The notes: generated by a model not told the origin, from the sequence alone. A stretch of 8,317 nt of DNA from Acidobacteriaceae bacterium (GCA_003156235.1 PMGP01000318.1:1-8317), one strand, 5' to 3'; positions 1 through 6,349 are shown, counted from the stretch's first letter. A program made the numbers and translations.

Positions 1-220
1 CGATTTCATCCGGCCAGCAAACGTCCGTGCCATATTCGCCCACCTGCATGCGCCCAAACAACTCCGGCGTGCGGCGCAACGGCTCATAAACGCGGAAGGT
101 TTCCACTAGGCCGGAAACGTCCACCCGGCTCTCCTCACCCTTTTCCCAACGAATGAGCAAGGTCAGCGGCTTCTTGCCGGCGGCAACCGACGCGATACGC
201 GGCAAAGTTTTTCTCGGCAT
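1..220 (-). CDS. DUF2442 family protein, 3' end cut by window edge
   Basis: Read on the minus strand from the ATG at 220, this frame stays open for 73 codons to the window edge, so the C-terminus is missing. The protein begins MPRKTLPRIASV, has a strand-like stretch TLLIRWEKG, and ends with the pattern ELFGRMQVGEYGTDVCWPDEI. A 'P-E-L-F ... G ... W-P-D' ending is typical of DUF2442, a small domain often encoded beside DUF4160. Its molecular function is not established; the pairing is often listed as toxin-antitoxin-like, but that is unproven. The start lies 5 bases after the stop of the DUF4160 gene, so the two are almost certainly co-transcribed and translationally coupled. A GGGGG run lies about 8 bases upstream of the ATG as a weak ribosome site. 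The family call is from motif recall, not a search. Confidence 0.8.
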   Translation of the reverse strand, partial: MPRKTLPRIASVAAGKKPLTLLIRWEKGEESRVDVSGLVETFRVYEPLRRTPELFGRMQVGEYGTDVCWPDEI

Positions 221-225
221 GATAG

Positions 226-459
226 TTACCCCCGTTCGTTCAGTTCAGTCCAGCGCAGCGCCAGCGCCTCTTGATGGCTTTGCGCCCAGGCCAATGCCTC
301 GGCGATCTGGGTCGGCCGGGCTTCTCCGGCAATCACCGTCATATCCGAAATCCGCACCAAAACCTGAAAATCCGGCGCGACAATATGGAAGTGAGGCGGC
401 CGGTGATCGTCGGCGTACATGCGCACACTGACAGACCCGAAACGTTGCAAGACTGGCAT
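226..459 (-). CDS. DUF4160 family small protein
   Basis: This 77-residue protein starts MPVLQRFGSVSVRMYADDH and carries the DUF4160 hallmark RPPHFHI (about residues 20-27) after the 'I/V-x-M-Y-x-D-D/E-H' strand. It then has the typical short C-terminal half (VRISDMTVIAGEARP, then a helix rich in Ala, Gln and Trp). Length is normal for the family. The biochemical activity is unknown; the conserved Asp-His-x-Pro-Pro-His-Phe-His core looks like a catalytic or metal site, but that is inference. GGTGAG sits 5 bases before the ATG as ribosome site. The gene is first in a two-gene unit with the DUF2442 gene (5-base gap). It has its own promoter, with an inverted repeat over the -10 box, which fits autoregulation of a small two-gene module. 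Confidence 0.88.
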   Translation of the reverse strand: MPVLQRFGSVSVRMYADDHRPPHFHIVAPDFQVLVRISDMTVIAGEARPTQIAEALAWAQSHQEALALRWTELNERG

Positions 460-482
460 ACTGACTCACCAAAACAACGTAA

Positions 483-495
483 TGCAACTATTGCA
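483..495. promoter_or_regulatory. Palindrome over the -10 box, candidate operator
   Basis: TGCAA-CTA-TTGCA is a perfect inverted repeat with 5-base arms and a 3-base centre. It covers the whole proposed -10 hexamer of the DUF4160 promoter, so a bound dimer would block RNA polymerase. No DNA-binding protein is identified; one of the pair's own products is the obvious candidate. Short palindromes occur by chance, so the call rests mainly on its position. Confidence 0.4.
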
Positions 496-515
496 CTATC
501 CGCAATGAATGTCAA
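487..515 (-). promoter_or_regulatory. Sigma-70-type promoter of the DUF4160/DUF2442 pair
   Basis: On the minus strand a perfect -35 box TTGACA (510-515) is followed after 17 bases by AATAGT (487-492), a 4-of-6 match to the -10 consensus. Transcription would start near 480, about 20 bases upstream of the DUF4160 ATG. It lies just beyond the stop of the HNH-fold gene (537), so the pair can be expressed independently of that gene. Confidence 0.6.
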
Positions 516-536
516 CCCCTCGTTTTTGCCTAAAAG

Positions 537-1238
537 CTATTCCAACGGCGGCTTGAGCAAACCGTTCTTGAGCTGAGCAAGAACGCGAATCCTATCTTGA
601 AACTCAGATTCGTTGAGAATGTTTTCACGGTAGAGGCGCCGAAGAAAGTCTTCTGCAGAGGTGGCGCCTTTCTTGTTGTTGGCCTCTCGTGACGCTGCGA
701 CGCAATTGCGATAGCTATTGTTGCCAGCCGGACGCGACACGACATGTTCGACAATAAAATTGTCCTTGTCGAGCTTTTGGAGTGTGTAAAAGCATTTGTA
801 ATTCTCGCGTTTCAATAGCAAAAGGCGATTCGCTGAATCGTCGAAAAAATCCATCGTCTCAATGTCGATCACGCGCTCTAAGGCCGGAGGTGGAATGACT
901 CCTTGAATTTCAGATGGAAGATAAAGTCGAAGGAGCCTACCGTCGTGATTCGTCCGAACCACCTTAATGCAGCCTTTTTGTTCGAGCGAGCGCAGCCTTG
1001 AGTAGCACGATGTCTCAGACATCGGCTTGCCACCTTCCCCGATACCCGTCGCGAGACGGGCACGCGCAGTCTTAAACCCAATGGTGACCTCGTCAATTCC
1101 AAGTAGTCTGCTCTTGCGAAAAATATAGAGATAAATTGCCTGCTCGTACGTATCGAGCTTCGGAGCCAGGTGGTCTTGGAATTGGATGAAGAATTCCTTC
1201 AAATCGATAGGAGTCAAGAGGTTCTTTTCTGTCGGCAT
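537..1238 (-). CDS. Winged-helix and HNH-fold protein without zinc cysteines
   Basis: With the ATG at 1238 (MPTEKNLLTPIDLKEFF) the protein has 233 residues. The open frame reaches upstream to an ATG at 1265 and a GTG at 1334. None of the three starts has a strong ribosome site; 1238 was chosen because the recognisable domain begins right after it. The first half (about residues 25-105) resembles a winged-helix module, with a stretch on bacterial initiator-like spacing (YEQAIYLYIFRKSRLLG, then SETSCYSRLRSLEQKGCIKVV). The second half reads as an HNH nuclease fold: RENYKCFYT, then IVEHVVSRPAGNNSYRN, then AASREANNKKG. The His of EHVV and the Asn residues are present. The usual Cys-x-x-Cys pairs are reduced to single Cys residues (CFYT; CVAAS). 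It could be a DNA nicking or cleaving enzyme or a DNA-binding regulator. The local sequence is AT-richer than its neighbours. Confidence 0.75.
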   Translation of the reverse strand: MPTEKNLLTPIDLKEFFIQFQDHLAPKLDTYEQAIYLYIFRKSRLLGIDEVTIGFKTARARLATGIGEGGKPMSETSCYSRLRSLEQKGCIKVVRTNHDGRLLRLYLPSEIQGVIPPPALERVIDIETMDFFDDSANRLLLLKRENYKCFYTLQKLDKDNFIVEHVVSRPAGNNSYRNCVAASREANNKKGATSAEDFLRRLYRENILNESEFQDRIRVLAQLKNGLLKPPLE

Positions 1239-1354
1239 AATCTCGGATTCAACATCATTTTGCATAATGTAGGAAGAATACACCTCGGTCGGGTTCTGCC
1301 ATGACTCCAGTATGCCAGCGTCAGACCAGTCCACCGGAACATTCTTTTGATAAT

Positions 1355-1400
1355 TTTGCGGAGAATAGACGCCCTAATCTCCGCAAATACTGCGGAGAAT
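1355..1400. repeat. Three alternating GCGGAGA arms, mutually exclusive hairpins or operator
   Basis: Between the AAA+ ATPase stop (1445) and the HNH-fold gene are three related arms on the plus strand: TTTGCGGAGA (1355-1364), its exact inverse TCTCCGCAAA (1378-1387) and TGCGGAGA (1391-1398). The middle arm can pair with the left one (10 base pairs, 13-base loop) or with the right one (8 base pairs, 5-base loop), but not both. The outer arms also form a 10-base direct repeat TGCGGAGAAT, 34 bases apart. No run of T follows on the minus strand, so a simple terminator is unlikely. An operator array or a conditional RNA structure ahead of the HNH-fold gene are the likelier readings. Confidence 0.6.
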
Positions 1401-1444
1401 GCCGCGCCCAAGTCGCGCATCCGGCTGGCACGCGCGATGTTTCC

Positions 1445-2722
1445 TCACGCCTTCGCCAAAAAATAAGCCTCCACCGCCAGCGCCAGGGACGCGTGATCCA
1501 GAGCTGGCTTCTTACCCTCGTAGCGGGCGGCCCAAAGAACCTGGTTCACAAGATCACGGGGATAGCATTGGCGCAACTCATGCTTCAGTGTGTCGCGGAT
1601 AAGATCGATAAGATCCTTGACTACGTTTATGTCATACGCCACTCGATGTTCTTCGGCCACGCGGCGGAAAATCTCGCAGAACTGGTCGTCTGATACCGTG
1701 CCGATCAGAATCTTGGTTTGAATCCTGCGCAAAAAGCAGGCGTCCACCAGCTCCGCCGGATTCATGTTGGATGCGAAGACAACCAGCATCTCGAATGGAA
1801 CCTCTATCTTCTTCCCTCCCGACAGGGCCAGAAAATCGATCCGGCGATCCAGAGGAACAACCCAGCGGTTGAGCAGATCTTCAGGGCGAATCCGCTGCCG
1901 CCCGAAATCGTCGATGATCAGAACCCCGTTATTGGCCTTCATCTGCGCGGGAGCCACATAGTACTTCGTCACCGGGTTGAATTGCAGGTCCAGCATCTCC
2001 GCCGTCAGCTCGCCGCCCACCAGCACCGCGGGCCGCTGGCATAGCACCCAGCGGCCGTCCCGGCCCGTGTTCTTCGACTCCTTCGTTTGCTTGTGAATCG
2101 CAGCATCGAAGACCGTGATGATCTGCCCATCCACCTCCAGCGCGTACGGAATCCAGACCTCGTCCTCCGCAACCACTCGCGCCAGCGTCTCGGCGATGGT
2201 GGTTTTCCCCGTTCCCGGAGGGCCATAAAGAAATATCGAGCTGCCGGAGTTGAGCGCCGTGCCTAACTGCCGCATCGTTTCTTTGCCGATCACAAGATGC
2301 GCAAAGGCGCGCTGCACGTCCTCCGCACGCACCTCGACCTTGCGCACGCTCTGGCTTCGCGTCTGCTCTACATAACTCGCCAAAGACACCGGCGCGGGAC
2401 CCGTGTAATGGTTCTGCGTGAGCAGTTCCATTGCTCGCGTTCTGCCCTGCGTGGTGATGGAAATCTGGGGAATGTTGGCGTTCATTCCCGTCACCTGGCA
2501 GTACAATTCCGCGCGCAGTTGGTAGGCCAGTTCCTTGGCCACTTCGAAGCTCAGCCGCGTCTTTTCGGCCAGTTCCGAGATGGACATTGAGCCGGTCAGA
2601 TAAAGAATCTTTAATGCCAGATCCTCTAGAACAGACTGCCGCACGTCAAGCTCAGAAAAAGACTGCGGCTTGTGTGCCGGCCCGTCAACAGGTTCGGTTA
2701 TGAAAAAATCGTAATCTGACAT
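1445..2722 (-). CDS. Winged-helix AAA+ ATPase of unknown process
   Basis: The 425-residue protein has an N-terminal winged-helix-like region (about residues 28-100: LEDLALKILYLTGSMSISEL, a recognition-helix-like SFEVAKELAYQLR, then QISITTQGR) and a C-terminal AAA+ ATPase. Walker A is GPPGTGKT (167-174), Walker B VLIIDDFG (267-274, with Asp-Asp instead of Asp-Glu), sensor 1 VVFASNMNP (314-322), and FLRRI (330-334) probably carries the arginine finger. A C-terminal lid (about 345-425) completes the module. It looks cytosolic, with no membrane segment or signal peptide. The AAA+ part is closest in style to the MoxR/AAA_5 type, but the remodelled target is unknown and no VWA partner gene lies nearby. 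A recognition domain fused to a remodelling ATPase suggests a regulator or loader. The start has no Shine-Dalgarno; a TGGTACTCT box lies 8 bases upstream. Confidence 0.85.
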   Translation of the reverse strand: MSDYDFFITEPVDGPAHKPQSFSELDVRQSVLEDLALKILYLTGSMSISELAEKTRLSFEVAKELAYQLRAELYCQVTGMNANIPQISITTQGRTRAMELLTQNHYTGPAPVSLASYVEQTRSQSVRKVEVRAEDVQRAFAHLVIGKETMRQLGTALNSGSSIFLYGPPGTGKTTIAETLARVVAEDEVWIPYALEVDGQIITVFDAAIHKQTKESKNTGRDGRWVLCQRPAVLVGGELTAEMLDLQFNPVTKYYVAPAQMKANNGVLIIDDFGRQRIRPEDLLNRWVVPLDRRIDFLALSGGKKIEVPFEMLVVFASNMNPAELVDACFLRRIQTKILIGTVSDDQFCEIFRRVAEEHRVAYDINVVKDLIDLIRDTLKHELRQCYPRDLVNQVLWAARYEGKKPALDHASLALAVEAYFLAKA

Positions 2723-2730
2723 TGCAAATT

Positions 2731-2739
2731 AGAGTACCA
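2731..2739 (-). promoter_or_regulatory. Extended -10 box close to the AAA+ ATPase start
   Basis: On the minus strand TGGTACTCT matches an extended -10 (TGn plus a 4-of-6 hexamer). Only 8 bases separate it from the ATG at 2722, so transcription would begin at or next to the start codon, giving a leaderless message. The absence of a Shine-Dalgarno at this start fits. No good -35 is visible, which extended -10 promoters tolerate. Confidence 0.4.
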
Positions 2740-3097
2740 TGCCTCAACCCTGCCTGCTTGCGCCGAAGATGGACACTTCGGTTTCCCTGTTTTGCCGGGT
2801 TTCTTGCCACTTTCTGGACCCATTGGCGCACTTGTCTATGCTTGTTTCTCGGAAAGCAACATATCATCAGTAATCTGGGCCCCTCCGGAAAATCCAACCA
2901 GTGTCGCGAGGGGTAAGAAGCCGATTCTGATGAACGAAATTGCACTTCAACTAGCCGGCAGCGATCTACGCATTTCCGTATCCGGTGAATGGAACGCCTG
3001 CGCCATGGGGGCTTTGCTACACTTCTTGCAGGACGGCCCCTCCAGTTGAACTGAATCTGACTGCCTTTACCTGAATCCAAACTGCATCTTGAACAGC
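2740..3097. other. Non-coding gap between divergent genes
   Basis: This is the bulk of the region between the leftward ATPase gene and the rightward ABC transporter operon. I see no convincing gene. A 6-base inverted repeat CCGAAG/CTTCGG (2763-2781) lies upstream of the ATPase. An open plus-strand frame runs to a stop at 3049 with a possible ATG at 2930 (39 residues, MNEIALQLAGSDLR), but it shows no recognisable domain. The long distance for two divergent promoters leaves room for regulation of the exporter or an undetected small RNA. Confidence 0.5.
3015..3023 (+). promoter_or_regulatory. Possible extended -10 of the ABC exporter operon
   Basis: TGCTACACT fits an extended -10 element (TGn plus TACACT, 4 of 6). 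It would give a leader of roughly 75 bases before the ATG at 3108. No matching -35 is present at 17 bases, so this is only the best candidate visible in the gap. Confidence 0.25.
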
Positions 3098-3103
3098 AGG
3101 AGA
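3098..3103 (+). promoter_or_regulatory. Ribosome binding site of the ABC ATPase gene
   Basis: AGGAGA lies 4 bases before the ATG at 3108 and fixes this start. It contrasts with the apparently leaderless starts elsewhere in the window. Confidence 0.7.
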
Positions 3104-3107
3104 TTCC

Positions 3108-4010
3108 ATGCCAGTTGTCGAACTCGCGGGAGTGACCAAAGCCTACGAGAACAAGGTTGCCGTCAGCAATCTCAGCCTCTCCATCCATGCGGGCCAGATC
3201 TTCGGCCTGCTGGGACCGAACGGCGCGGGCAAAACCAGTTCCATTCGCATGATGATGGGCATTACCCTTCCCGACTCGGGCCGCATCAGCCTCTTCGATC
3301 AGCCCTTTGAGCGCAAGAGCCTCGAGCAGGTAGGCTACCTGCCCGAGGAGCGCGGCCTCTATAAAAAAATGAAAGTACTCGACCAGTTGGTCTTCTTTGG
3401 CCGCCTGCATGGACTCAGCGCCGGGGAAGCTGAAAAACGCGCCAGCGCCTGGGCCGCGCGCATGGAGATCGCTGATGCGCTCCACAAAAAGACCGAAGAG
3501 CTCTCCAAGGGAATGCAGCAGAAGATCCAGTTCATTGCCACGCTTCTCCACTCGCCACGGCTCATCGTCATGGACGAGCCCTTCGCCGGCCTTGACCCGG
3601 TGAACGCCGTGCTGGTCGAGAAGACGCTGCTCGAACTCAAGGACCAGGGCAATGCCATCCTGTTTTCCACCCATCGCATGGACCAGGTGGAGAAGCTCTG
3701 CGACTCCATCTGCCTCATCAACAACGGCGAGGACGTGCTCTCCGGCAACCTGCGTGAAATCAAGAGCCGTTACGAGCGCAACCACGTGATCGTCGAGTTC
3801 GAGGGTGACTCCTCCTTCCTGAACAGTGAGGAGATCGCGGAAGCCAAGAACTTCTCCGGCCACGCCGAAATCACGCTCAAGCCGCACGGCAACGCGCAGA
3901 AGCTGCTCCATGAAGCTGCGGCCATCGCGACCATCTACCGCTTCGAGTTGGTTGAGCCGTCGCTGGAAGAAATTTTCATCCAGACCGTGGGAGGCCGGAA
4001 TCATGCGTAA
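3108..4010 (+). CDS. ABC-2 exporter ATP-binding protein, NatA-like
   Basis: This 300-residue cytoplasmic ATPase powers the membrane partner encoded next. The parts are in canonical order: Walker A GPNGAGKT (36-43), Q-loop region GYLPEERGLY (76-85, Glu in the Gln place), signature LSKGMQQK (132-139, a variant of LSGGQ), Walker B LIVMDEP (152-158), D-loop GLDP (161-164) and the switch His in STHR (H189). The LPEERGLY and LSKG-x-QQK combination is typical of the COG4152/YhaQ-NatA branch, so the Q-loop change is a subfamily trait and not damage. Residues from about 215 on form the C-terminal extension usual in this branch. NatA of Bacillus works in sodium export; here the substrate cannot be told. 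It ends 8 bases inside the permease gene, so the two are translationally coupled. Confidence 0.95.
   Translation: MPVVELAGVTKAYENKVAVSNLSLSIHAGQIFGLLGPNGAGKTSSIRMMMGITLPDSGRISLFDQPFERKSLEQVGYLPEERGLYKKMKVLDQLVFFGRLHGLSAGEAEKRASAWAARMEIADALHKKTEELSKGMQQKIQFIATLLHSPRLIVMDEPFAGLDPVNAVLVEKTLLELKDQGNAILFSTHRMDQVEKLCDSICLINNGEDVLSGNLREIKSRYERNHVIVEFEGDSSFLNSEEIAEAKNFSGHAEITLKPHGNAQKLLHEAAAIATIYRFELVEPSLEEIFIQTVGGRNHA
3989..3994 (+). promoter_or_regulatory. Ribosome binding site of the ABC permease gene
   Basis: GGGAGG ends 8 bases before the ATG at 4003, inside the last codons of the ATPase gene. It decides the permease start: the frame is open further upstream to 3826, but that part is only a shadow of the ATPase gene. 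Confidence 0.75.
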
Positions 4011-5247
4011 TATTTTCCTGATTGCAAAGCGTGAATACCTGGAGCAGATTCACGGGCGAGCCTTCAAGTTTTCCACGGTGCTGGTGCCGTTGCTGATCGT
4101 TGCGCTGCTGGGCTGGACTTCCATCACCAATCGCAAAGCCACCGCCGGAATGCACGTGGCCATCGCCGCGGACAGCGCGCAGTTGGCCGACGCAGTTCGC
4201 CGTCAGTTGCTTGACGACAAGGACGCGCATTTCACGGTTGATGTGGCCGCCCCGGCAAGCGAGCAGGATCGCGCGGCCCTTAAAAATCAAGTCCAGACCA
4301 AGGCCATCGATGGGGTTCTGGCCATCAGCACATCTTCCGGCGAGACGACAGCCACCTACACCTCGCTCTCTTCCGGCGGCTTCACGGATACCGGCCGTCT
4401 GCGGAATGCCTTGAATCGCGGCGTGGCGAACGAACGCCTGGTAGCCAAAGGAATCAATCAGTCCGAAGCTGATGCCGCGCTCAAGCCGGTCTCGGTCGAA
4501 ACCCTCCAGTTGAGCAAGGACGGCAAGACAGGCAAGACCAAAGGCGCATCGCCCTTTTACAAGGTTTTCCTGATGATGCTGTTGCTCTCCATGCCCATCA
4601 TGCTCTATGGCCTGGACATGGCACGCGCCATCATCGAGGAGAAGACTTCGCGCATCTTCGAGGTCATGCTGGCCATTGCTCGTCCCGACGATCTGCTCGC
4701 CGGGAAGCTTCTAGGCGTGGGAGCGGTGGGCCTGACGCAGATTGCCATCTGGGTGGTTGCGGCGACTCTGTTTTTAGGCTCCGCGCTGGCCGCGACGTTG
4801 ATGACGGGCGATTTTTCCATTCATTTTTCGTTGCTGGAGGTCCTGCTTTTTCCGGTTTACTTTATACTCGGCTTCGCTCTCTTCAGCGCCATGTTCTCCG
4901 GCCTGGCCGCCACCTGCGAAACCTCGCAGGACTTGCAGAAGTTCATGCCGGTGGCCATTATTCCCCTCTATCTCAGCATGGGCCTCCTGCCGGTGCTGCT
5001 CAAGGATCCAAACTCCATCTGGTCCGTAGCCGCAACCCTCTTTCCGCTCACCTCGCCTTACGTCATGCTGCCGCGCATGGGTCTGGAGACGGTGCCGTAC
5101 TGGCAACTTGGCGCTTCCATCGTCTTGCTGGTCCTGAGCATCTGGGCGGCGCTTTGGTTCTCCTCGCGCCTCTACCGCGTCGGCATCCTCATGTACGGCA
5201 AGCGCGCCACCCTCCCCGAGCTCCTGCGCTGGCTCCGCTATAGCTAA
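4003..5247 (+). CDS. ABC-2 exporter permease, NatB-like
   Basis: The 414-residue membrane protein pairs with the preceding ATPase to form an exporter. It begins MRNIFLIAKREYLEQIHGRAF, the usual NatB/COG1668 opening with an amphipathic helix, followed by one membrane segment (about 24-38). Next come a large extracytoplasmic domain (about 45-183) and a block of membrane segments at about 185-205, 235-262, 277-300, 315-332 and 368-388. The motif IIEEKTSRIFEVML (210-223), before the third segment, is the conserved coupling region of this family and likely contacts the ATPase. Length is normal. Candidate substrates by family are sodium, peptides or drugs, and nothing nearby narrows this. No terminator hairpin directly follows; the next structure is the repeat at 5331. 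Confidence 0.93.
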   Translation: MRNIFLIAKREYLEQIHGRAFKFSTVLVPLLIVALLGWTSITNRKATAGMHVAIAADSAQLADAVRRQLLDDKDAHFTVDVAAPASEQDRAALKNQVQTKAIDGVLAISTSSGETTATYTSLSSGGFTDTGRLRNALNRGVANERLVAKGINQSEADAALKPVSVETLQLSKDGKTGKTKGASPFYKVFLMMLLLSMPIMLYGLDMARAIIEEKTSRIFEVMLAIARPDDLLAGKLLGVGAVGLTQIAIWVVAATLFLGSALAATLMTGDFSIHFSLLEVLLFPVYFILGFALFSAMFSGLAATCETSQDLQKFMPVAIIPLYLSMGLLPVLLKDPNSIWSVAATLFPLTSPYVMLPRMGLETVPYWQLGASIVLLVLSIWAALWFSSRLYRVGILMYGKRATLPELLRWLRYS

Positions 5248-5330
5248 CACGCAATGCATCACGGGCAACTCAATTCGTCCGGCGAGAAACAGTTGAAATG
5301 AACTATGGACGGAAGACAACGCCATACGCG

Positions 5331-5385
5331 CAAATCCGCTAACTTGCTAACCCGCTATCACCGCGAAGCGGTGGCTAACTTGCTG
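5331..5385 (+). repeat. 55-base REP-like hairpin repeat, copy 1
   Basis: It begins CAAATCCGCTAACT and ends GGCTAACTTGCTG, matching 8132-8186 at 49 of 55 positions without gaps. The centre is a 6-base-pair stem CACCGC/GCGGTG around GAA (5359-5373). The stem is flanked by repeated CTAAC(T)NGCTA units. The second copy changes both members of one base pair, so the hairpin appears conserved. Five T's follow a dozen bases later, so it might also attenuate read-through from the ABC operon. Confidence 0.85.
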
Positions 5386-5410
5386 ATTTTTCAAAAACCG
5401 CGATTTGATT

Positions 5411-5459
5411 CGCCACGTTCATGAGGAGCGAAGCGGCGCAACAAAGGGGATCTGCATTT
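5411..5459 (+). repeat. Probable degenerate copy of the GAGCGAAGCGG repeat family
   Basis: It shares the exact 12-mer GGAGCGAAGCGG (5425-5436) with the repeat at 6374-6385, and continues to GGGATCTGCATTT, resembling the AAGGACCTGCATTT end of the copy at 6292. The start reads CATGAGGAGCG where the other family members read CATCCTGAGCG. Boundaries are approximate. Confidence 0.45.
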
Positions 5460-5511
5460 CTCTTCGCCAAAAGGGTTGGAACCACGCAAGCTGACCCGCG
5501 TTCCGGGGCGG

Positions 5512-5539
5512 CTGAAAGCTAAGAGCTAGCAGCTAAAAT
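5512..5539 (+). promoter_or_regulatory. Promoter of the DUF374 gene, leaderless geometry
   Basis: CTGAAA (5512-5517, 4 of 6 to the -35 consensus), 16 bases, then TAAAAT (5534-5539, 5 of 6 to the -10 consensus). Only 7 bases separate the -10 from the GTG at 5547, so transcription should start at or within a base or two of the start codon. No Shine-Dalgarno could fit. Confidence 0.5.
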
Positions 5540-5546
5540 CAATACA

Positions 5547-6242
5547 GTGTCCGCCGAAACCCATCCCCGCTTCTCCCTCGTCCAGCGCCTGATCCTGGCC
5601 ATCGTCCCGCGCGTCGTCTCGGCGTTGGTCTGGCTCTCCGGCCTTACCTGGCGTTTCGAGGTCCTCGCCCCGGAAGGCGTCACCCCCACCGTCTCTGGCG
5701 AGAAGTCCCCGCCCAACATCTACTGCTTCTGGCACCAGTGCGTACTGCCCTGCACGGTCTACTTTCGCTACTCCCGCGCCGTGATCCTCATCAGCCAGAG
5801 CTTCGACGGCGAGCTGATTACCCGCATTCTCAAAATCTTTGGCTTCGATGCCGTGCGCGGTTCCAGCAGCCGCGGCGCGCGCGAGGGGTTGCTCGGCCTG
5901 GCCAACGTCATCGAAACCGGCCGCACCGCCATCTTCACCGCCGACGGACCTCTCGGCCCCATCTATCAAACCAAGATGGGTCCCATCAAGCTGGCGCAAA
6001 TGACCGGCGCGCCCATCGGCGCCTTTCACCTCCAACCCGAACACGCCTGGGTCATCGGCTCCTGGGATAAATTCCTCGTCCCCAAACCCTTCACCCGCAT
6101 CTGCGTCAGTTGGGGGCCGTGGACGCGCGTCCCTGCCGATCTCGCCCCTGAAGACTTCGAGCCCAAGCGCCAGCAGCTCAACGCCGCCATCGAATTCGCC
6201 CGCCTCCGCTCCTACGACTACTTCAAGAAGGCCAAGCCATGA
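5547..6242 (+). CDS. DUF374 lysophospholipid acyltransferase-like protein
   Basis: The 231-residue protein has the order of motifs seen in DUF374, a branch of the LPLAT acyltransferase fold. An N-terminal hydrophobic helix (about 12-33) likely anchors it at the inner membrane. It is followed by IYCFWHQ (58-64, catalytic-type His63), LISQSFDGELI (81-91), GFDAVRGSSSRGAREGL (99-115) and ADGPLGPIYQ (132-141). The DGP-x-GP motif usually carries Arg in the middle; here it is Leu136. The family is thought to acylate lipid A or other membrane lipids, but the substrate is not known from sequence. Length is normal. It starts at GTG without ribosome site and with a -10 box 7 bases away. An upstream ATG in frame is absent. 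The next gene, queA, is functionally unrelated. Confidence 0.9.
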   Translation: MSAETHPRFSLVQRLILAIVPRVVSALVWLSGLTWRFEVLAPEGVTPTVSGEKSPPNIYCFWHQCVLPCTVYFRYSRAVILISQSFDGELITRILKIFGFDAVRGSSSRGAREGLLGLANVIETGRTAIFTADGPLGPIYQTKMGPIKLAQMTGAPIGAFHLQPEHAWVIGSWDKFLVPKPFTRICVSWGPWTRVPADLAPEDFEPKRQQLNAAIEFARLRSYDYFKKAKP

Positions 6243-6291
6243 CCGGCCCGCCAATCGATCCGGTTCCTCAGTATCCCTTATCCATAAACTC

Positions 6292-6349
6292 TGTCATCCT
6301 GAGCGAAGTTTGGCGTGCTCTTTGCGCCAAATGTAGTCGAAGGACCTGC
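6292..6349 (+). repeat. TGTCATCCTGAGC-type interspersed repeat, copy A
   Basis: It opens TGTCATCCTGAGCG and closes AGTCGAAGGACCTGC, the same ends as the copy at 6361-6400. Its centre is different and longer, forming a hairpin TTTGGCG/CGCCAAA (6309-6315 with 6325-6331) around a 9-base loop. Repeats with these ends are common in Acidobacteriota genomes to my knowledge. Confidence 0.75.

Larger units (their letters stand above)
5248..5546. other. Repeat-bearing gap before the DUF374 gene
   Basis: No gene is seen. The gap holds one copy of a 55-base hairpin repeat (5331-5385), a probable degenerate member of a second repeat family (5411-5459) and the promoter of the next gene. Three AGCT units spaced exactly 7 bases apart (5517, 5524, 5531) overlap that promoter. 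Confidence 0.6.

Noticed and set aside
2763..2781. CCGAAG/CTTCGG hairpin upstream of the AAA+ ATPase gene as a terminator.
   Set aside because: It has a 7-base loop, a 6-base stem and no clean T-run on either strand, and no upstream gene on that strand needs ending there.
2792..3049. Plus-strand open frame (85 codons from TTG, or 39 from the ATG at 2930) in the divergent gap.
   Set aside because: Weak start, no recognisable domain and no coding-type codon bias; a small peptide gene is not excluded.
2685..4004. Long minus-strand open frame opposite the ABC transporter ATPase gene (439 codons).
   Set aside because: It is the antisense of a clear NatA-type gene; the protein has no recognisable domain and the openness follows from GC-rich codon use on the plus strand.
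4774..5325. Minus-strand open frame opposite the end of the permease gene.
   Set aside because: It overlaps conserved membrane segments of the permease and has no supporting motif or ribosome site.
5526..6254. Minus-strand open frame opposite the DUF374 gene (242 codons).
   Set aside because: The plus strand carries all DUF374 motifs; the antisense product is a Gly/Asp/Glu-rich composition artefact.
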